DNA of 32,665 nt, taken from contig JAYUHM010000116.1 of NCBI GenBank assembly GCA_043766985.1, positions 1-32,665 on the forward strand, in the 5' to 3' direction. Position numbers and translations under genes: made by a program. Origin of the DNA: JAAFIP01 sp043766985. Lineage in GTDB: Bacteria; Pseudomonadota; Gammaproteobacteria; Burkholderiales; Burkholderiaceae_C. Of the stretch, positions 17,243 through 25,430 are shown one piece after another (the first letter of the stretch is position 1; every line of letters starts with the position of its first letter). The notes below the pieces were generated by a model. The model was not told the DNA's origin and searched no databases. It saw only the letters and a program-made list of their open reading frames with translations.

Positions 17243-17836
17243 TCAGCGAACGTCGGCCTGGCGCTCCACAATTCTGGAGACCAGCCCATACTCCACCGCC
17301 TCTTGTGCCGACAACCAATAGTCCCGGTCAATGTCTACCAGCACCGTCTCTAGTGACTTGCCTGTTTCGCGCGCTATCACATGCGCAATCCGCTGGCGGA
17401 TTTTGACGATCTCGCGTGCCTGGATGGCGATGTCGGTAGCGGGCCCGCCCGCACCGCCGCTGGGCTGGTGGATAAGAAAACGGGTGTTAGGCAAGCACAC
17501 GCGGCGCTCGCGCGGTACCGCCAAATACACATGCGTGGCAGCGCTGCCTACCCAGCCGGTGCCAATCATGGTGACCGGCGCGTTGATGAAGCGAATGATG
17601 TCGTGGATGGCATCGCCAGACTCCACATGGCCACCGGGGGAGGACACCAGGAGGTCAATCGGTTCACTCGATTCAGCAGCCAAGGCCAGTAGCCGCCGCA
17701 CAATGTCGCTGGCTGTAGTGTCGTTAATGGCGCCAAACAGCAGCACCTTGCGGGACTTGAAGGCCTTTTCTTCCAGGAAGTTGCTGCGTTGCTCAGTCTG
17801 TGCTGCGGGGCTAGGTGTTTCCATTTGACTATCCAT
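17243..17836 (-). CDS. ClpP-family serine peptidase (atypical ClpP-like)
   Basis: A 197-residue ClpP-fold peptidase. The likely triad is Ser98 (GWVGSAATHVYL), His123 (RFLIHQPSGGAGG) and Asp172 (DIDRDYWLSAQEAVEYGLV). The nucleophile context differs from the usual QAASMGAF of housekeeping ClpP, and the N-terminus (MDSQMETPSPAAQTEQRSNF) lacks a standard ClpP start. I therefore read it as a second, divergent ClpP rather than the main one. No clpX or clpA is adjacent, and purT lies upstream on the same strand. Which ATPase, if any, feeds it cannot be said. Met5 is an alternative start; no clear ribosome-binding site is seen for either. Confidence 0.85.
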   Translation of the reverse strand: MDSQMETPSPAAQTEQRSNFLEEKAFKSRKVLLFGAINDTTASDIVRRLLALAAESSEPIDLLVSSPGGHVESGDAIHDIIRFINAPVTMIGTGWVGSAATHVYLAVPRERRVCLPNTRFLIHQPSGGAGGPATDIAIQAREIVKIRQRIAHVIARETGKSLETVLVDIDRDYWLSAQEAVEYGLVSRIVERQADVR

Positions 17837-17940
17837 CTAGGTTTGAATAAAAAATACCACAGCGCATCGTAATTCAATTCTGGAAATAATGGTTTGCCTG
17901 GCCCCCAATCACGTATCCAAATGCTTATGACTGCGCCGCA

Positions 17941-19173
17941 TCAAACCAAAGCCTGGCGCGGCTTGACTTTGGATGCCGCCAGCTTGGCGTTAGTCCGAGC
18001 CACGTCCACATCAGCATGGTGGGCCAGTGCCACGCCCATTCGGCGTTTGACGAAGCTTTCGGGTTTGCCAAACAGGCGAATGTCGGTGCCCGGCACTTGC
18101 AGTGCCTCGGCCACGCCATCAAACACAATGCCTTTCGCGTCCACGCCGCCATAGATAACCGCGCTGGCACCGGGGCTGCGCAGGGCGGTGTTGACGGGTA
18201 GGCCCAAGATGGCACGGGCGTGCAGCTCGCATTCGTTTTGCCACTGGGTGGCAAAGGTCACCATGCCGGTGTCGTGCGGGCGCGGGCTGACTTCGCTAAA
18301 CCACACCATGTCGCCTTTGACAAACAGCTCCACGCCGAACAGGCCCAAGCCAGACGATGCGCCGTCCAAGCCGAGTCCCAGGTTGTCGGTGACAGCCTTG
18401 GCAATCTCGCGGCTGCGCGCGAGGGCCACGCTGGGCATGGCCTGCGGCTGCCAGCTTTCCACATAGTCGCCGCTGACCTGGATATGGCCAATGGGTTCGC
18501 AAAAGCTGGTTTCTATCGCGCCACTGGCAGTTTTGGCACGCACGGTGAGCAGGGTGATTTCGTAGTCAAAATCAATCATGCCCTCCACAATCACGCGGCC
18601 GTGGCTCACGCGACCACCGGCCATGGCGTAGTCCCATGCGGCTTTGACGTCGGCAGCGGTGCTGATTTTGCTTTGCCCTTTGCCCGACGAGCTCATCACC
18701 GGTTTGACGATGCAGGGGTAGCCCACTTTGCTGTCGATGGCGGCTTGCAATTCAAGTAATGAATCGCAAAACACATACGGGCTGGTGGGCAGGCCCAAGG
18801 TTTCGGCGGCCAGGCGGCGAATGCCTTCGCGGTCCATCGTCAGGCGCGCTGCGCGGGCGGTGGGTATCACGCGCACCGTGCCTGCGGCTTCCAACTGCTC
18901 TAGCATGGGCGTGGCGATGGCTTCGATCTCGGGTACCACCAGGTCAGGGCGCTCGGCCTCTATCAGCGCTTTCAGCTGCGCCGGGTCGCTCATGGTGATG
19001 GTGCGGGCGTGGTGCGCTACCTGGTGGCCGGGCGCGTTGTCGTAGCGGTCTACGGCAATGGTTTCTACGCCCAGGCGTTGCAGCGCAATGATGACTTCTT
19101 TGCCTAGCTCGCCGCTGCCGAGCAGCATAACTTTGGTTGCGTGGGGGGACAGGGGGGTGCCGAGCGTGGTCAT
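17941..19173 (-). CDS. purT: formate-dependent phosphoribosylglycinamide formyltransferase PurT
   Basis: PurT catalyses the third step of purine synthesis, making formyl-GAR from GAR, formate and ATP without folate. The 410-residue ATP-grasp enzyme shows the N-terminal VMLLGSGELGKEVIIALQRL, VVPEIEAIAT, the ATP-binding GYPCIVKPVMSSSGKGQSK, FCEPIGHIQVSGDYVESWQP and the metal/ATP segment SEVSPRPHDTGMVT. It is slightly longer than the E. coli enzyme (392). It lies between the SCO gene and the ClpP-like gene on the same strand, but gaps of about 100 bases on both sides suggest its own promoter. Confidence 0.96.
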   Translation of the reverse strand: MTTLGTPLSPHATKVMLLGSGELGKEVIIALQRLGVETIAVDRYDNAPGHQVAHHARTITMSDPAQLKALIEAERPDLVVPEIEAIATPMLEQLEAAGTVRVIPTARAARLTMDREGIRRLAAETLGLPTSPYVFCDSLLELQAAIDSKVGYPCIVKPVMSSSGKGQSKISTAADVKAAWDYAMAGGRVSHGRVIVEGMIDFDYEITLLTVRAKTASGAIETSFCEPIGHIQVSGDYVESWQPQAMPSVALARSREIAKAVTDNLGLGLDGASSGLGLFGVELFVKGDMVWFSEVSPRPHDTGMVTFATQWQNECELHARAILGLPVNTALRSPGASAVIYGGVDAKGIVFDGVAEALQVPGTDIRLFGKPESFVKRRMGVALAHHADVDVARTNAKLAASKVKPRQALV

Positions 19174-19281
19174 TGGGATGGAGATATTGGGTGTATAGGT
19201 GGAGAGGCGGGGCTAAGCCGCTGCGTGGCCGGTAACGGCTTGGCAGGGGTGGAAATCATAAACCACCAAGCGGGCGGGGCT

Positions 19282-19890
19282 CTAGGCGCGCCGCGCCATG
19301 CCTATCCACATCGCCTCCTGCGCGATTTGGCTGGGCCTGGCCAATGCTGGACAGGCCATCCAGCGGCCCAGTGCGTCGTTGCCAATGCGCAACATGCCGA
19401 TATGCTGGGTGATGTCGCGGTCAACATCGAGGTTGGGGTCGGCGTAGCCCAGGGCGCGGCGCAGCGTTTCAATGTCCGGGCCTTGCCCGGTTAAAAACGT
19501 CCAGCCCGGCCCCACGCCCAGCCCTTGGGCATAGGCGGCCAGCACCTCGGGGCTGTCCTGCTCGGGCAGCAGGGATATCGAATACATGAACACGTCGCGG
19601 CCCACGCGCTTGCCCAGCACGCGCTGCACCTCCACCAGGTTGGCCGTCATGCCGGGGCAGATCTCCGAGCATTGGGCGTACATGAAGTTGATCAGCACGA
19701 TGCGGTTGCCGCGCACCAAGTCGGAGTAGAAGCGCACACGGCGCTTGTCCTGCGTTACCAGGCGCACGTTGGGCAGTGCGATCGGCTTGCCTGGCAGGAT
19801 GGGGCGGGCCACCAGATCGGCGGCACTTGGCAGCAAGGCCAGTGGTGCCAGCGTGGAACGGGTGAGCAGATTGCGGCGGATCATGTCCAT
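19282..19890 (-). CDS. SCO1/SenC-family copper chaperone / thioredoxin-like protein
   Basis: A 202-residue SCO-family protein with a thioredoxin fold that binds copper and acts in the periplasm. The ligands are visible: Cys74 and Cys78 (AQCSEICPGM) and His163 (ITQHIGMLRIG). The N-terminus MDMIRRNLLTRSTLAPLALL carries twin arginines before a hydrophobic stretch, so export by Tat or as a membrane anchor is likely. The gene follows the multicopper oxidase by 41 bases on the same strand. It may therefore metallate that enzyme rather than cytochrome oxidase, which is inference from context. Confidence 0.88.
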   Translation of the reverse strand: MDMIRRNLLTRSTLAPLALLPSAADLVARPILPGKPIALPNVRLVTQDKRRVRFYSDLVRGNRIVLINFMYAQCSEICPGMTANLVEVQRVLGKRVGRDVFMYSISLLPEQDSPEVLAAYAQGLGVGPGWTFLTGQGPDIETLRRALGYADPNLDVDRDITQHIGMLRIGNDALGRWMACPALARPSQIAQEAMWIGMARRA

Positions 19891-19931
19891 GATGGGCTCC
19901 TTTATGGGTTACTACGCAGGTGGGTCGCCGG

Positions 19932-21890
19932 TTAGGGCACGATGTCAAAGCGCATCATCATGGCGTGGTCTTCATGCACGGTGTTATGGCAATGCATGAC
20001 GTAGCGCCCCAGAAAATCGCGGAACTGGATGAAGATCACCGCTCGCTCGCCGGGGCCCAGCGACAGGGTGTCTTCGCGCCCGTGCTGTGCGCTGTCAAAA
20101 CCCGGCTTTTTGCCGTTGGCCCGGTAGAGCACCAAAAACTCCTCAAAGTGGATGTGGATCGGGTGCATCCAGCCGCCACTGTTATTGGTCAGCACCCAGA
20201 TCTCCTTGGAGTCTTTTTTGACCTGAATGGTGGGGCGTTCGCCGTCGTAGAGCTTGCTGTTGATGGCCCATTGGCCATTTGTTCGGTCAAAACGCCACTC
20301 ACGCACGGCCGCAACCTCGGGATAGGTAGGGAGTGGCGGCTTTTTGCCGATGGCGGCCAGTATGGCGGCCTCAGGCAGCAAGCTCATCCGCGCGGCAATG
20401 GCTGGCAGCGGGCGCAGCAGCACGGGCACCTGGCTGGGGTCGTTGACCACGCCATCCTGCACATCAAAGCGCACCAAGGGCACCCCGCCGTTGGCCAGAG
20501 TTTTGAACTGCGGGCCGTTGACCGAATTGCGCAGGAATCCTTCGGGTTTGGCGCCGTCGGACTGGCCGTACTCGTTGACCAAATAGAGTGTTTGGCCGGG
20601 TATCGCCTTGGAGAAGTCCACCACCACATCGGCCCGTTGTGCGGGCGAGAGCAGGCCGGGGCCAATAAAGGGTGCCAAGCAATTGCGCAGCAAGTTGCCA
20701 GCGAAAGAGATCAGCGTCATATGCTGGAAGTGCGTGGCGTTTCGCATGTCACCCACGCTATTGGTCGCTACTTTGAGCGAGAGGCCATAGACCCGCGAGG
20801 GGCCAGCATTGAGCAAACGAAAACGGTACTTGCGCCGCTGCACCTTGAAGTAGGGTTGAATTTTCCCGTTCACCGTCATCTTGTTGCCCAAAATGCCGTC
20901 CAGGTTGAACTGGTCAAACACCAGGGCCCCACTGCTGTCAATGATCTTGTCGGCGATCATCAACGGCACGTCAAACTCGCCGCTGGGCAAGCGCAGGTTC
21001 ACACCGTCGTTCAGGTTTTCGTCGCCCGCATCCAGCTCGTCAAACATCAGGTAAAAACCGACCAGACCCTTGTAGGTATTGGGCGCGGTAAAGTTGTGCC
21101 GGTGGTCGTGGTACCACAGCGTCCCCAGAGATTCAGCCGGGTCACTGCCAGCTTCTTCATTGACATAGTGGTTATCTTTGAAGCGGCCATAGTCTGTGCG
21201 GGCCGGGTCGAGCTCGGCCAGCTTGGGGTAGTACTCATCGGGGAAGCCGTCTGATTCCCAGGGCGTGTGGTTATTGTGCAGGTGGGTGCTGGTCTCGGGC
21301 ATGCCAAACCCATAGTGCTGGTTGTATGGGGGAAGGTTATTGCGAATGCGCACCAGGATCGGTTTGCCGCAGGTGGCATAAAAGGTCGGGCCGGGCACCA
21401 TGGCCGTGCCCGGTGCGTCGCCACTGCGCCGAAAGCCCCAGAGTGTGTTGTAAGGCATCTGGCTGTGCAACTTGGCCTGCACTTCCTCCTCGATGAGTTC
21501 GTACAACTCCTGCGGCGGGTAGGTAAACCAGGTTTGGTGCGGCTCGCGCCTGGCCTCACCCGCCACCGCTGCGTTTCCGGGTGGCGGAACAAGTTGCGTT
21601 ACGGGATAGGCGCGGCGCTGCGGACTGTGCAGCAGCGGCAAGGCGTCCATAAAGGGCGGTGTGGGAAAGCCGCCAAGAGCCAGGCAGGGGTCTTGAGAGT
21701 CCGAGTTGGTGTCGTCCTTGGCCCGTGCCGGCAAATGCAGGGCCGCAGCCGCCGCACCGCTGAGCCACAGCAGTTTTTGGTGCAAGTCGCGTCGGCTCAG
21801 CCGACCGCGCAGGGTAGTTTCAACCCACGAATCGCTCACCCGGCGCACGACTGCTTGGATCCGCCCCAAACCCGATTGCTGCTTGCCCAT
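19932..21890 (-). CDS. exported multicopper oxidase (CotA/bilirubin-oxidase-like)
   Basis: A 652-residue multicopper oxidase that would oxidise a substrate at a type 1 copper and reduce oxygen at a trinuclear cluster. All four copper motifs are present: His203-Leu-His205 (STHLHNNH), WYHDH at 259-263, HPIHIH at 576-581, and HCHNTVHEDHAM at 633-644, with Met644 as likely axial ligand. The N-terminus carries SRRDLHQKLLWLSGAAAAAL, a Tat-like signal starting about 30 residues in. The ATG at 21890 has GCGAGG five bases upstream. The substrate (metal ion, phenolic, bilirubin-like) cannot be read from sequence. The SCO gene downstream probably forms one operon with it. Confidence 0.92.
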   Translation of the reverse strand: MGKQQSGLGRIQAVVRRVSDSWVETTLRGRLSRRDLHQKLLWLSGAAAAALHLPARAKDDTNSDSQDPCLALGGFPTPPFMDALPLLHSPQRRAYPVTQLVPPPGNAAVAGEARREPHQTWFTYPPQELYELIEEEVQAKLHSQMPYNTLWGFRRSGDAPGTAMVPGPTFYATCGKPILVRIRNNLPPYNQHYGFGMPETSTHLHNNHTPWESDGFPDEYYPKLAELDPARTDYGRFKDNHYVNEEAGSDPAESLGTLWYHDHRHNFTAPNTYKGLVGFYLMFDELDAGDENLNDGVNLRLPSGEFDVPLMIADKIIDSSGALVFDQFNLDGILGNKMTVNGKIQPYFKVQRRKYRFRLLNAGPSRVYGLSLKVATNSVGDMRNATHFQHMTLISFAGNLLRNCLAPFIGPGLLSPAQRADVVVDFSKAIPGQTLYLVNEYGQSDGAKPEGFLRNSVNGPQFKTLANGGVPLVRFDVQDGVVNDPSQVPVLLRPLPAIAARMSLLPEAAILAAIGKKPPLPTYPEVAAVREWRFDRTNGQWAINSKLYDGERPTIQVKKDSKEIWVLTNNSGGWMHPIHIHFEEFLVLYRANGKKPGFDSAQHGREDTLSLGPGERAVIFIQFRDFLGRYVMHCHNTVHEDHAMMMRFDIVP

Positions 21891-21960
21891 GTAGACCTCG
21901 CTTTCAACGTGATTGACCGGCAGCTATCACCGTGACGGCTATGGATCTCACCTGTGTTAC

Positions 21961-21981
21961 CAGGAAAAAATATTTTCCCTG
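21961..21981. promoter_or_regulatory. near-perfect 21-bp AT-rich palindrome upstream of the multicopper oxidase
   Basis: CAGGAAAAAATATTTTCCCTG is palindromic apart from one mismatched pair. It lies about 70 bases upstream of the multicopper oxidase start, a plausible operator position. I cannot assign a regulator. The remainder of the 522-base gap (21891-22412) holds no convincing gene, only the hairpin repeat at its far end. Confidence 0.4.
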
Positions 21982-22361
21982 TATGGTGGACCGCGACCGC
22001 GTTGAGATCAGTGTGTGGGCAAAAGGCAGCCTGGACAATACTCAAAATTGCTACCTACTTTGGCGGACGCGGACGCACGCCAAACCGCGATCCCGTGGCA
22101 TATAAAGCCAAAGTCGGCAATTGTCAGGGCAACACCAAGCTAAACTGTCTGGCTGGTGTGATGGTCAGGGTTTCTGCGCCAAACCCCTATGCGGTAGGTG
22201 CTAATCGTAATAAAAATCTTAATATGTAACAGTCACCAAAGAAAGTTGCCACTGGAGGCGGGGTTTACGGGGTTTTCTGGCTACACCCGTGTGGCGTGTG
22301 CGGCTGAAAACGATCCACGCACCGTACGCTCCGTGGGGTTGGTTATTTTTAGGTATTTCAG

Positions 22362-22409
22362 GCCACCAGCCCAACAGAATAATGCACAAGAAGCTATTGA
22401 AAGAATAGC
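22362..22409 (-). repeat. dispersed GCTTGTGC hairpin repeat, copy downstream of the DUF455 gene
   Basis: Read on the minus strand: GCTATT-CTTTC-AATAGC, then TTCTTGTGCATTATTC, then TGTTGGGCTGGTGGC. The stem is a perfect 6-bp hairpin. It starts three bases after the DUF455 stop codon, so it forms the first part of that transcript's 3' untranslated region. Confidence 0.78.
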
Positions 22410-22412
22410 TAA

Positions 22413-23267
22413 TCAAGTCTCCAGCAGATCCCTTATTTCGGCTTCGCTAAAGCCAGCCTGGCGCCGCGCGGGCGCATTGAAAGGGGGCCGCAAGCGTGGG
22501 GCCTGGTACTGCGCCATCAGGTGCTTGAAATGCGCCACCGGCTCCAGGCCACCGCGTGCGCACAGCCAGCGGTACCACTGGTTGCCAATGGCCACATGGC
22601 CTATTTCGTCGCGCAAAATAATGTCCAAAATGGCCACTACATTGAGCGCGTCGGGCGAACCTACCTTGCGCAGCTTGGCTTGCATGGGCGGGGTGGCGTC
22701 CAGCCCGCGCGCCTCCAAGGTGCGGGGCACCAAGGCCATGCGGGCGGTGATGTCGTGTTTGGTTTTCTCGGTCATGTCCCACAGGCCGTTGTGGGCCGGA
22801 TAGTCGCCATACGCAATGCCCATGCTGTTTAACTGGGCCGAGAGCAGTGAGAAGTGGTGCGCCTCTTCGGCCGCCACGCGCACCCAGTCCAGGTAATACT
22901 GGCGCGGCATGCCGCTAAAGCGCCATACGGCGTCTAGCGCCAGGTTGATGGCGTTAAATTCGATATGGCACAGGGAATGCACCAAGGCGGCCAAGCCATC
23001 TGGCGTGTGCGGCGAGCGTTTGGGCACGTTTAAATGCTGCATCAGCACCGGGTTGGCTGGGCGGCCGGGCAGGTTGACAGGTTCATCCAGGCTACCATCT
23101 GCTATAGATAGAGAAGCAGCTTGTGCTATTAAATGCTGGGCTAGCACAACTTTTTCTTGCGGATTAGGCATTTGCAGGGCAGCCAGAGCCGAGCTGCGCA
23201 GCTCGGTGGTTTGCGCGCTGGATGGTAGATTGTTATAATTAATGTTATAACTTTTGGAGTTGGTCAT
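22413..23267 (-). CDS. DUF455 family ferritin-like protein
   Basis: A 284-residue protein of the DUF455 (COG2833) ferritin-like group. Metal-binding patterns are visible: HIEFNAINLALDA, EEAHHFSLL and RDEIGHVAIGN, consistent with a di-iron carboxylate four-helix bundle. The function is not established. Conserved ELRSSALAAL marks the usual start of the fold, so I place the start at the ATG at 23267, the nearest upstream. That start overlaps the antitoxin ATG on the other strand. The first ~22 residues (MTNSKSYNINYNNLPSSAQT) are encoded by the toxin-antitoxin control DNA. Residues 41-55 (VLAQHLIAQAASLSI) come from a dispersed repeat read antisense. Confidence 0.85.
   Translation of the reverse strand: MTNSKSYNINYNNLPSSAQTTELRSSALAALQMPNPQEKVVLAQHLIAQAASLSIADGSLDEPVNLPGRPANPVLMQHLNVPKRSPHTPDGLAALVHSLCHIEFNAINLALDAVWRFSGMPRQYYLDWVRVAAEEAHHFSLLSAQLNSMGIAYGDYPAHNGLWDMTEKTKHDITARMALVPRTLEARGLDATPPMQAKLRKVGSPDALNVVAILDIILRDEIGHVAIGNQWYRWLCARGGLEPVAHFKHLMAQYQAPRLRPPFNAPARRQAGFSEAEIRDLLET
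23101..23145 (+). repeat. dispersed GCTTGTGC hairpin repeat, divergent copy within the DUF455 gene
   Basis: GCTATAGATAGAGAAGCA, then GCTTGTGCTATTAAATG, then CTGGGCTAGC. It keeps the central GCTTGTGCTAT and the TGGGCTAG end but the hairpin is degraded. It is read antisense by the host gene and encodes LIAQAASLSIA. Confidence 0.6.
23231..23251 (+). promoter_or_regulatory. direct-repeat operator/promoter of the toxin-antitoxin operon
   Basis: TGTTATAAT-TAA-TGTTATAAC holds two copies of TGTTATAA at 12-bp spacing. The second contains the 8-bp palindrome GTTATAAC, and the first includes a TATAAT -10-like box. It lies immediately upstream of the antitoxin ribosome-binding site (GGAG, 23256-23259). 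Autoregulation by the AbrB-like antitoxin is the usual arrangement. Confidence 0.6.
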
Positions 23268-23490
23268 GCATGCACTCAAAATCACCCAAATCGGCAATTC
23301 GCTAGGCGTTATTTTGCCTAAAGAAGTCTTGGCGCGGCTGAAAGTGACCAAAGGCGATCAAATATTTATGACGGACGCGCCGGATGGGATGCGGGTGAGC
23401 CATAGCGACCCGGTATTTGCCCAGCAGATGGAAGCCGCGCGTGAGCTGATGAAAACGCGCCGCCATGTGCTGCGTGAACTAGCTAAATAA
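23266..23490 (+). CDS. AbrB/MazE-type antitoxin
   Basis: A 74-residue antitoxin with an N-terminal swapped-hairpin AbrB domain (MHALKITQIGNSLGVILPKE, residues 1-20, then ARLKVTKGDQIFM) and a charged C-terminal tail expected to wrap the toxin. The ATG at 23266 has GGAG at proper distance; the frame is also open from a TTG at 23254. The toxin gene begins 13 bases downstream. A direct-repeat operator lies just upstream. Confidence 0.88.
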   Translation: MHALKITQIGNSLGVILPKEVLARLKVTKGDQIFMTDAPDGMRVSHSDPVFAQQMEAARELMKTRRHVLRELAK

Positions 23491-23503
23491 GGCGGGCTCA
23501 TCT

Positions 23504-23902
23504 ATGGCGGATTGGGTCTGGTTAGACGGCAACGTGCTGCTCGCTGTGCACGATGAACAGTTGGCCGAGCATGGTGGCCAAGCTGGTGTGCGCGACATTA
23601 CTTTGTTTGAGTCGGCATTGGCGCGCGCGCAGCAGCTGGCTGCGTATGGCGAACCTACGGTGGCAGCGCTGGCTGCGTCCTACGGGTATGGCATCTCGCG
23701 CAACCATCCGTTTTTGGACGGAAACAAGCGAACCGCCTTTGTAGCGGTGGAGCTGTTTTTAGTGCTCAACGGGTATCGGCTGGCCGCCAGTGATGTGGAC
23801 TGCGTGATCACGATGTTGGAAGTTGCCGCTGGGAACATTACCGAGAGCGATTTTGCCGCATGGATTGGCAAATATGTCGTGCCACTAAACGACGAACAAT
23901 AA
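23504..23902 (+). CDS. Doc/Fic-family toxin (death on curing)
   Basis: A 132-residue Doc-type toxin. The Fic core motif HPFLDGNKRT (residues 68-77) carries catalytic His68, Asp72, Asn74 and Arg76. Length and the -NKR- ending match Doc, which in phage P1 phosphorylates EF-Tu, better than AMP-transferring Fic proteins with GxGxxGR loops. Paired with the AbrB-like antitoxin it forms a type II module. It ends 11 bases before the carbonic anhydrase gene, so that housekeeping gene may be partly read from the TA promoter. Confidence 0.88.
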   Translation: MADWVWLDGNVLLAVHDEQLAEHGGQAGVRDITLFESALARAQQLAAYGEPTVAALAASYGYGISRNHPFLDGNKRTAFVAVELFLVLNGYRLAASDVDCVITMLEVAAGNITESDFAAWIGKYVVPLNDEQ

Positions 23903-23913
23903 GGAAATTTACC

Positions 23914-24438
23914 ATGGCAATTTACGAACTGGACGGCATTCAACCCACTCTGGGCAAAAACGCCTGGGTGGCCGACAGCGCCGATGTGATGGGCGATGTG
24001 CATATGGCGGACAACGCCAACGTATGGTTTGGCGCGGTGCTGCGCGCCGACAACGAACCCATGCACATCGGCTTGAACACCAACGTGCAGGACGGCAGCG
24101 TGCTGCATTCTGACCCTGGCTGCCCGCTCACATTGGGTGACAACGTGACCATCGGTCACCAGGTCATGCTGCATGGTTGCACCATAGGTGACGGCACGCT
24201 GATTGGCATCCAGGCGGTCGTATTGAACCGTGCCAAAATCGGCAAAAACTCCATCGTCGGCGCAGGCAGCGTGGTGACCGAGGGTAAAGAATTTCCCGAC
24301 AATTCGCTCATCATTGGCTCACCCGCCAAAGTGGTGCGCACGCTGGACGACGCCGCCGTGCAGGGTATTGCACGTATTGCCGTGCATTACGTGGAAAACG
24401 CGCAGCGCTATGCCAAAGGGCTTAAGAAAATTGCTTGA
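23914..24438 (+). CDS. gamma-carbonic anhydrase family protein
   Basis: A 174-residue left-handed beta-helix protein built from hexapeptide repeats. Zinc ligands are His65 (VLHSDPG), His82 and His87 (IGHQVMLHGC). Such proteins either interconvert CO2 and bicarbonate or have lost that activity; this one keeps all three histidines. The ATG at 23914 is chosen because AAGGAAA lies just upstream and MAIYELDGIQP matches the family N-terminus; the open frame reaches back into the toxin gene. It precedes hslO by 14 bases. Confidence 0.92.
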   Translation: MAIYELDGIQPTLGKNAWVADSADVMGDVHMADNANVWFGAVLRADNEPMHIGLNTNVQDGSVLHSDPGCPLTLGDNVTIGHQVMLHGCTIGDGTLIGIQAVVLNRAKIGKNSIVGAGSVVTEGKEFPDNSLIIGSPAKVVRTLDDAAVQGIARIAVHYVENAQRYAKGLKKIA

Positions 24439-24452
24439 AGAGAAATTACGCC

Positions 24453-25430
24453 ATGTCTGAACTGCACAAATTTATTTTCGACGGCCTGCCCGTGCGCGGC
24501 ATCATTGTGCGGCTGACCGACGCATGGCAAGAGGTGCTTAAACGCCGCGCCGCCAATACCAGCACCGGCCCCTACCCACCGCGCGTGAGCGAGCTGCTGG
24601 GCGAGATGATGGCCGCAGGCGCGTTGATGCAAAGCAACATCAAGTTCAACGGCGCGCTGGTGCTGCAAATCATGGGGGATGGGCCGGTGAAGGTGGCCGT
24701 GGCCGAGATCCAGTCCGACTTGTCCATGCGCGCCACCGCTACGGTGCAAGGCGAGGTAGCTATTGACGGGCGGCTAAGCGATATGGTCAACGTGCATAAC
24801 AAAGGCCGCTGCGCCATCACGCTCGACCCGCAAGACAGGTTTCCGGGCCAGCAGCCCTACCAGGGCGTGGTGCCGCTGCATGGCGACCACAACGAGAAGT
24901 TGGAAAATTTGAGCGACGTGCTGGAGCACTATATGCTGCAATCTGAGCAGCTGGACACCAAGCTGGTGCTGGCGGCAGACGACAACGTAGCCGCTGGTTT
25001 GCTGATTCAGCGCTTGCCCATAGAGGGCGACAAAAACCTGGGCGCCAGAGCGAATGAAGACGAGATTGGTGTGAACGACGCGTTTAACCGGATTGCCCTG
25101 TTTGCAGGCAGTTTGAAACGCGATGAATTGCTCAGCCTGGACGTAGACACTATTTTGCACCGCCTGTTTTGGGAAGAAAAAGTGCTGCGCTTTGAACCCC
25201 AGCGCGGCGCCACCGGGCCGCGCTTTGCCTGCACCTGCAGCCGCCAGCGTGTGGCCAGCATGCTGCACAGCCTGGGTGTGGCCGAGGTGGAGTCTATCTT
25301 GACGGAGCAAGAGCGGGTGGAGGTGGGCTGCGATTTTTGTGGCGTGCAGTACCGCTTTGACGCGGTCGATGCAGCCGCAATTTTTACCCAGCCGCTGGAC
25401 CAGCTGCCCGCCCCGACGACGGTGCAGTGA
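24453..25430 (+). CDS. hslO: redox-regulated chaperone Hsp33
   Basis: A 325-residue Hsp33, a holdase switched on by oxidative unfolding. The C-terminal redox switch is complete: Cys260 and Cys262 (FACTCSRQR) and Cys293 and Cys296 (VGCDFCGVQY), which bind zinc when reduced. The start MSELHKFIF at 24453 is preferred over the slightly longer frame. It follows the carbonic anhydrase by 14 bases. The last 47 bases overlap the convergent NadR-like gene. Confidence 0.95.
   Translation: MSELHKFIFDGLPVRGIIVRLTDAWQEVLKRRAANTSTGPYPPRVSELLGEMMAAGALMQSNIKFNGALVLQIMGDGPVKVAVAEIQSDLSMRATATVQGEVAIDGRLSDMVNVHNKGRCAITLDPQDRFPGQQPYQGVVPLHGDHNEKLENLSDVLEHYMLQSEQLDTKLVLAADDNVAAGLLIQRLPIEGDKNLGARANEDEIGVNDAFNRIALFAGSLKRDELLSLDVDTILHRLFWEEKVLRFEPQRGATGPRFACTCSRQRVASMLHSLGVAEVESILTEQERVEVGCDFCGVQYRFDAVDAAAIFTQPLDQLPAPTTVQ

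Noticed and set aside
19213..19241. Hairpin AAGCCG/CGGCTT downstream of the SCO gene as a terminator
   Set aside because: The stem is only six bases with a 15-base loop and no T-tract.
19920..21254. 444-codon open frame opposite the multicopper oxidase
   Set aside because: It is an antisense shadow of a gene with all four copper motifs; the translation shows no recognisable domain.
21954..22229. 91-codon plus-strand frame in the gap upstream of the multicopper oxidase
   Set aside because: No ribosome-binding site or recognisable features; its start lies within the AT-rich palindrome region.
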